A stretch of 64,000 nucleotides of DNA. It comes from Pseudomonadales bacterium. GTDB lineage: Bacteria; Pseudomonadota; Gammaproteobacteria; Pseudomonadales; Halieaceae. Position 1 is the stretch's first letter. The number at the start of each line of letters is the position of its first letter. This document shows positions 59,351-64,000 of this stretch, piece by piece. The stretch spans positions 620,001 to 684,000 of the forward strand of contig JACKNU010000001.1 in NCBI GenBank assembly GCA_024234675.1. The letters are read 5' to 3'. A program made the translations under genes and the position numbers. The notes below the pieces were generated by a model that saw only the letters and a program-made list of their open reading frames with translations, did not search any database and was not told where the DNA came from.

Positions 59351-60967
59351 ATGTATACAACAACAGCAGCTCCAGCTTCACCACGCCGGCGCGCAGCACG
59401 GCAGTGGACCCTTGCCGCGGCGGCGCTGGGTACCGCCCTGGCGGCCGCTCCGGCCCTGGCGCTCAATTTCGAGTTCGGCGACGGCGCCTGGGTGGTGGAC
59501 TGGGACACCACCTTCAGCTACGCCGCCATGTGGCGGGTAGCGAAACAGGACAAGAGCAAGTTTTCCTACCGCGACACCGGTGACCTGCTGGCTGACAGCA
59601 CCCGCTACACCCTGCTCATCAACGCCGACGATGGCAATTACAACTTCAGCCGCTCCATGGTGCAGAACAAGGCCTCGGTGGTATCGGAGCTCAACCTCGC
59701 CTGGCGCAACTACGGCTTATTCGCCCGCGGTCGCGCCTATTACGACGAAGTCTACAACCAGAACACCGACCAGAGCGAGAGCGCCTACCTCACCTATAAC
59801 TCGGGCGAGCTGTACGGTGGCGACGCCGGCTTCCAGGAGTTCCCCAAGGGCACCCGCGACGAACACCGGCAGCGCCTGGAAATGCTCGATTATTTCGCCT
59901 TTACCAGCGGCGAACTGCCCGGGGAGCGCCTCTACGACCTGCGCCTGGGCAGCCAGGTGATCAACTGGGGGGTGTCCACGTTTTTCCAGGGCATCAACGG
60001 CCTGCAGAATCGCGCCGACGCCATCGCCGCCAATACCCCCGGGGTGGAGGTTAAGGAAATCCTGCTGCCCACCGGGGCCATCTACGGCCAGGTGGATCTC
60101 ATCCAGGACGTTACCTTCGAGGCCTACTACCAGTACGAATGGCGGAAAACCGAGCTCAACGGCGTGGGCAGCTATTTCAGCGACCGCGACTTCCTGGGTC
60201 CCGGCGCCGAAAACTTCCTGGTAGCGGTGGGTGACAGGGTCACCTTTGTCGCGCCGAGAACGCCGGACGAGGCCGCCTCCAACAGCGGCCAGTGGGGCAG
60301 CGCCCTGCACTGGATTACCGACGGCGGCACCGACTTCGGCCTCTACTATGTGAAGGCACACAGCAAGGCGCCGGCCTACCAGCTCAACACCGTGGACCAG
60401 ATACCCCGCAGCTACAACATCGTCTATTTCGAGAACCTGGAGGGTTACGCCGCCAGTTTCGCCACGGTGCTGGCCGACACCAACGTGCAGGGCGAAGTCT
60501 CCTGGACGCAAGGCGCGCCCGTGGTGTTGCAGAACGGCGACCCGGAGGAAGGCGATGTGCTGGCGGCCCAACTCGGCGGCTCGATGGTGCTTGAGCCGAC
60601 CCGCTTCTGGGACGACGCCAGCGTGGTGTTCGAATTTGCCGGCACCTGGATTGAGTCACATGATAACGAGGAGCTGCGCTACGACGACAAGGCCACGGCC
60701 ATGGCGCTGCGCGCCGAGTTCGCCTACATCAACGTGGCCTCGGGACTGGACCTGAAAGTGCCGTTGTTCCTGCAGTACACCTTCGACGGCACCATCCTGG
60801 AAAGCCGCATGGCCGAGGAGGCGACGACCTTCAATATTGGCCTGAAGGCGATTTACCTGAATAATTTCACCGCCCAGATCGGCTATACCAACTATTTCGA
60901 CGGCGGTGCCAACAACCTGCTGACCGACCGGGACAATGTGTCCTTCAATATGTCCTACAGTTTCTGA
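59351..60967 (+). CDS. DUF1302 outer-membrane beta-barrel protein
   Basis: The 538-residue product has a signal peptide (to about residue 38, ALA|LNFEFGDGAWVVDWDTTFSY) and a beta-barrel pattern of alternating strands that ends in MSYSF with a C-terminal Phe, the usual BAM signal. DUF1302 proteins occur next to DUF1329 and MMPL/YCF48 genes in pseudomonads and marine gammaproteobacteria; their cargo is not settled. It is the likely outer-membrane pore of the cassette. The ribosome-binding site is GGAGGT. Confidence 0.92.
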   Translation: MYTTTAAPASPRRRAARQWTLAAAALGTALAAAPALALNFEFGDGAWVVDWDTTFSYAAMWRVAKQDKSKFSYRDTGDLLADSTRYTLLINADDGNYNFSRSMVQNKASVVSELNLAWRNYGLFARGRAYYDEVYNQNTDQSESAYLTYNSGELYGGDAGFQEFPKGTRDEHRQRLEMLDYFAFTSGELPGERLYDLRLGSQVINWGVSTFFQGINGLQNRADAIAANTPGVEVKEILLPTGAIYGQVDLIQDVTFEAYYQYEWRKTELNGVGSYFSDRDFLGPGAENFLVAVGDRVTFVAPRTPDEAASNSGQWGSALHWITDGGTDFGLYYVKAHSKAPAYQLNTVDQIPRSYNIVYFENLEGYAASFATVLADTNVQGEVSWTQGAPVVLQNGDPEEGDVLAAQLGGSMVLEPTRFWDDASVVFEFAGTWIESHDNEELRYDDKATAMALRAEFAYINVASGLDLKVPLFLQYTFDGTILESRMAEEATTFNIGLKAIYLNNFTAQIGYTNYFDGGANNLLTDRDNVSFNMSYSF

Positions 60968-60989
60968 TGGCGACAGGGAGAATCCGACC

Positions 60990-62387
60990 ATGAAAAGCAT
61001 CCATACACCCGTCCTTTCCTTGACTCTGGCACTGGCACTGGCGACTGGCCCCGTCCTCGCCAGCCGCATGTCAGAGGAGGACGTGGCGCGCCTGGGCAAG
61101 GATCTCACCCCGATGGGCGCCATTCGCGCCGCCAATGCCGACGGGTTGATTCCCGAGTGGACCGGCACTATCGTCGGCCTGCCGGAGGGCATGAGCTGGG
61201 ACGGGCCGGGCACGCCCTACCCCGACCCCTACCCGGGTGAAAAGCCGCTGTTCACCATCACCCGCGACAATCTCGACCAGTATCGCAATCGCCTCAGCCC
61301 CGGGGAGATCGCCCTGTTCGAGACCTACCCGGACACCTTCCGGATGCCGGTATACCCCAGCCACCGGGACTTCGCCTACGCCGACTCCCTGTACGCCAAG
61401 GTTCTGTACAACGCCCGGCACGCCGAGCTGACCGAGGACAATGAGGGTATCAATCACTATATCGGCCACGCGGCGTTCCCCGTGCCCAGTACCGGTGCCG
61501 AGGTGGTATGGCTTACCCGCACCACCGGTGCCTATGCCACCCGCGAAGGGGAATACAGCGATATCGCCGTATTTCCCAACGGCACCCGCTCCACCCGCCG
61601 CTCCACCTTCCTGCAGGAGTCGCCCTATGCCGATCGCAACAACCCGCTGACGCCGGAATACGAGTATCCCAACCTGGGCGAATACGGCGGTTACATCATG
61701 ACCTACGTGACCGAGCCGGCCCGGGACAAGGGCCTGATCACCTCTATTTTCGAGCCCTACGACTACAGCAAGAATGAGCGCGAGGTATGGCGCTACCTCC
61801 CCGGTTCACGCCGGGTGCGGCGCGCGCCCACCGTGGGTTTCGATACCCCGGACGGGCCCGGCGGTCTGAAGACCGTGGACGAGGTGCGCGGCTTCAACGG
61901 TTCCATGGAGCGCTTTGAATGGACTTTCATTGGCCGGGAGGAAATGTTCATCCCCTATCACAACTACCGCTTCGACGACCCGGAAGTGAGCTATGACCAA
62001 CTGCTGACGCCGTTTCACGCCAACCCGGATTACATGCGCTACGAACTCAAGCGGGTGTGGATCGCCGAGGCCATCCTCAAGGAGGGCCAGCGGCACCTGT
62101 ACGGCAAGCGGCGCATCTACGTGGACGAGGACACCGGCCTCACCGCCATTGCCGAGAATTACGACGGTCGCGGCGAGTTGTGGAAAGTGGTGTTGTTCAA
62201 CAACATCTACGATTACCACGGCCAGGCCTATGTGCGCCGCGCCCAGATGTACCACGACCTGCGCGCCGGGGCCTATATCACCGAGCGGCTTATCAACGAC
62301 AGCGCGCCGCTGCTGTACGACATCAACCCGATGAAGGGACCGGCCTACTTCTCCCCCTCCAGCGTCCGCAAGCTGGGGCGCAGGTAG
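60990..62387 (+). CDS. DUF1329 periplasmic LolB-like protein
   Basis: ATG 60990 with AGGGAG 9 nt upstream gives 465 residues: signal peptide (to about residue 24), then RMSEEDVARLGKDLTPMGAIRAANADGLIPEWTGTI and a WRYLPGSRRVRRAPTVGFDTPDG segment that are hallmarks of DUF1329. Family members are predicted to have a LolA/LolB-like open barrel, fitting a carrier of hydrophobic molecules across the periplasm. It is the last gene of the YCF48-MMPL-DUF1302-DUF1329 cassette. Length is typical. Confidence 0.92.
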   Translation: MKSIHTPVLSLTLALALATGPVLASRMSEEDVARLGKDLTPMGAIRAANADGLIPEWTGTIVGLPEGMSWDGPGTPYPDPYPGEKPLFTITRDNLDQYRNRLSPGEIALFETYPDTFRMPVYPSHRDFAYADSLYAKVLYNARHAELTEDNEGINHYIGHAAFPVPSTGAEVVWLTRTTGAYATREGEYSDIAVFPNGTRSTRRSTFLQESPYADRNNPLTPEYEYPNLGEYGGYIMTYVTEPARDKGLITSIFEPYDYSKNEREVWRYLPGSRRVRRAPTVGFDTPDGPGGLKTVDEVRGFNGSMERFEWTFIGREEMFIPYHNYRFDDPEVSYDQLLTPFHANPDYMRYELKRVWIAEAILKEGQRHLYGKRRIYVDEDTGLTAIAENYDGRGELWKVVLFNNIYDYHGQAYVRRAQMYHDLRAGAYITERLINDSAPLLYDINPMKGPAYFSPSSVRKLGRR

Positions 62388-62405
62388 GCGCCGACCCGGC
62401 GGGTT

Positions 62406-63509
62406 CTAGTCCACCAGGCCGTACTCCCCCGCCAGGATATCGATGATCTCCGCCCGGGGGTTGTCCGACAGCGGCAGGGCGGCGCCGGTTATCTTCTCGG
62501 CGATGCCCACGTAGGTCTCCGACACCGCCATCAACACCTCGGCGGGCAGGGCATTGTCCCGGGCCAGGGCCATGCGCTCGGGCATGCGGTCCTTGTTGAG
62601 CAGGATATCGGGGTCGGGGAAGTGCTGTAGCAGCAACTGGCGGAAGCCCTCCTTGGAGTTCTCCACCACCTTGCCCTCCCGCCAGGCGGGGCCGTCCCAG
62701 ATGCGCGAGGAATCGGGGGTGCCCACCTCGTCCATGTAGATCAGCCTGTCGTTGCCAGCCCGGTCGACCACATAGCCGAATTCGAACTTGGTATCCACAA
62801 AAATCTGGTCGAGTTTGCCCAACTCCCGGCTGATCAGGTCGAAGCCCTCGCGCAACAGGATCTCGTAGCGGTCCACGTCCGCCGGGCTGTTGAAATTGAA
62901 AGCGGCGTAATTGTTGACGATATCGTCGCGGGTGATATTGACGTCGTCGGCCTCGGGCACACCGGGGATGCCGCTGAGAACACCCTTGGTGGAGGGCGTA
63001 ATCAGCAACTCGGGCAATTTCTGGTCGCGCTGCAGGCCGTCGGGAATGCTGATTCCGCAGAACTCGCGCTCACCCCTGGCATAGGAGCGCCACATGGAAC
63101 CGGTAATGTACTGGCGGGCGATGGCCTCTATCATCACCGGCCGCGCTTTTTGCACTATCCACACCAGTGGATGGGGGATTTCCAGTATATGGCTGTCCGC
63201 CAGGCCGTTTTCCCGAAACAGGCGAAACCAGTGATTGGAGATGGCGTTCAGGGCCGCGCCCTTGCCGGGCACGCCGTTCATGCCACCCTCGCCGTGCCAG
63301 ATACAGTCGAAAGCCGATATCCGGTCACTGATCACCATGATCGCCAGGGGCGCGTCGGGGGCAACATCGTAGCCGCGTTGGGCGACCAGGCGGGCACTGT
63401 CGGCACTGTTCAGCCAGTACACCGAGCGCACCTTGCCGCTGTGCACCGGCGCGCCGGTGCGAATGGGCAGATCGTTGTTGACGGCCAAAACCTTGTCGGC
63501 AAGACTCAT
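62406..63509 (-). CDS. purC: SAICAR synthetase, long form
   Basis: The 367-residue product is the long (about 365 aa) branch of phosphoribosylaminoimidazole-succinocarboxamide synthase known from several marine gammaproteobacteria, while E. coli PurC has 237. Recognisable parts are SGKVRSVYWL, VISDRISAFDCIWHGEGGMNGVPGKGAALNAIS, YITGSMWRSYARGEREFCG and VDTKFEFGYV, then YMDEVGTPDSSRIW. It makes SAICAR from CAIR, aspartate and ATP in purine synthesis. It is convergent with the DUF1329 gene (18 nt gap). Confidence 0.96.
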   Translation of the reverse strand: MSLADKVLAVNNDLPIRTGAPVHSGKVRSVYWLNSADSARLVAQRGYDVAPDAPLAIMVISDRISAFDCIWHGEGGMNGVPGKGAALNAISNHWFRLFRENGLADSHILEIPHPLVWIVQKARPVMIEAIARQYITGSMWRSYARGEREFCGISIPDGLQRDQKLPELLITPSTKGVLSGIPGVPEADDVNITRDDIVNNYAAFNFNSPADVDRYEILLREGFDLISRELGKLDQIFVDTKFEFGYVVDRAGNDRLIYMDEVGTPDSSRIWDGPAWREGKVVENSKEGFRQLLLQHFPDPDILLNKDRMPERMALARDNALPAEVLMAVSETYVGIAEKITGAALPLSDNPRAEIIDILAGEYGLVD

Positions 63510-63674
63510 GAGCGCGCTCCCTCCAGCTGGGTGAATAACTGCAAACCCGGCATGTTACCAGAGCCGGCCGGGACCGGCACCTGCCATGGCGGGTCGGTGC
63601 CACGGCGGGTCGGTCCGGGGTCCGTGCCCCGGGTGGGCACAGCGGTCGCAGTCGGGCACAGTATACCGGGCGCC

Positions 63675-63702
63675 TTGGTCAAGGCCTTGCGGAAGGTGTA
63701 AT
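63675..63702 (+). promoter_or_regulatory. possible sigma-70 promoter of the truncated haemoglobin gene
   Basis: TTGGTC (63675-63680) and TGTAAT (63697-63702) are 16 bp apart and would start RNA near 63709, about 48 nt before the ATG. The purC leader on the other strand contains two near-identical GGCGGGTCGGT copies (63588-63598, 63604-63614). Confidence 0.35.
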
Positions 63703-63756
63703 ATCCCAGCCCCTGAGACTACAGGTCGCCAGCGCAACAGACAGGTACGCAATCAC

Positions 63757-64000
63757 ATGCAAACGATTCAGACCCCTTTCCAGATACTGGGTGAACAGGG
63801 TATCCGCGAGCTGACCAGCGCCTTTTACGACATCATGGACAGCCTGCCCGAGGCCGCGGGCGTGCGCGCCATGCACGCGGCGGACCTCGCGCCCATGAAG
63901 GAAAAGCTGGCGGAGTACCTGATTGGCTGGATGGGGGGTCCGCCGCTGTACGCGCAGAAATATGGCTCGGTATGCATGACCGAACCCCACGAGCACTACC
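63757..64000 (+). CDS. group II truncated haemoglobin (partial, cut by window end)
   Basis: The first 81 residues are present: MQTIQTPFQILGEQGIRELT, then FYDIMDSLPEAAGVRAMHAADL, KEKLAEYLIGWMGGPPLYAQKYGSVCM and a final HEHY. The YDIMDxLPEAxGxRAMHxxDL and LxGWxGGPxLYxxKYG signatures are those of group II (TrHbO-like) haemoglobins; the proximal-His helix lies beyond the window. It binds O2 or NO in the cytosol. It is divergent from purC. Confidence 0.9.
   Translation, partial: MQTIQTPFQILGEQGIRELTSAFYDIMDSLPEAAGVRAMHAADLAPMKEKLAEYLIGWMGGPPLYAQKYGSVCMTEPHEHY

Noticed and set aside
1..64000. Mobile element, prophage, CRISPR or toxin-antitoxin system
   Set aside because: No transposase, integrase, phage structural gene, direct-repeat array or toxin pair was seen; only the REP-like palindromes suggest past mobile activity.

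Overview
The window is 64 kb of high-GC, densely packed chromosome from a gammaproteobacterium. The gene set and the style of neighbouring genes (PA0069-like radical SAM protein under a LexA box, YCF48/MMPL/DUF1302/DUF1329 cassette, long-form PurC, pspF-pspABC, catabolic acyl-CoA and aldehyde genes) point to a marine aerobic group such as the Halieaceae/OM60-NOR5 relatives. That placement is an inference from gene content; there is no rRNA gene here to confirm it. I see no tRNA, rRNA, CRISPR array, prophage or insertion sequence.

Layout. 0-11 kb: small envelope and housekeeping genes: a Lys-rich small protein, a secreted VDxDK-repeat protein, an M28 peptidase, a WYL regulator-YkvA-thioesterase operon, an alkaline-phosphatase-superfamily enzyme, YidB, a Ddn-like reductase, a slipin/NfeD pair, a haem-binding periplasmic protein, a transglutaminase-like protein and an orphan FetB permease. 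11-17 kb: a Lon-family protease overlapping a Usp-like partner, YpfJ metallopeptidase and a YjgR/HerA-type ATPase. 17-24 kb: a complete heavy-metal-type RND efflux operon (outer-membrane factor, adaptor, pump, DUF3240) divergent from a membrane-tethered HTH regulator, with a perfect 26-bp palindrome between them. 24-28 kb: DUF808 protein, polyphosphate kinase, two small genes each with its own strong terminator, and a 0.5-kb gap that ends in an orphan minus-strand terminator. 28-34 kb: Baeyer-Villiger-like monooxygenase with an AraC regulator, SpmAB-like membrane protein, SOS-controlled radical SAM protein and a lipase. 34-37 kb: phage-shock system, pspABC divergent from pspF across an AT-rich sigma-54 type promoter region.

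36.8-49.4 kb is a catabolic block: succinate-semialdehyde dehydrogenase, CoA transferase, crotonase-like protein, glycerol kinase, a second aldehyde dehydrogenase, acyl-CoA dehydrogenase, AEC transporter, omega-aminotransferase and a 3-ketosteroid-dehydrogenase-like flavoprotein. A trio of REP-like palindromes lies inside it. Together the genes suggest oxidation of aldehydes, acyl-CoAs and cyclic ketones or steroid-like substrates, but no complete pathway can be read. 49.5-55.6 kb: cytochrome c', GST, cytochrome b561, NUDIX hydrolase, DUF3604 protein, a Blh-like phosphatase and a DUF3313 lipoprotein. 55.7-62.4 kb: a four-gene envelope cassette (YCF48-like beta-propeller, MMPL exporter, DUF1302 barrel, DUF1329 protein), the best candidate in the window for a poorly described machine. 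The end holds purC and the start of a truncated haemoglobin.

Starts were chosen by Shine-Dalgarno position and family alignment from memory; no database search was run.
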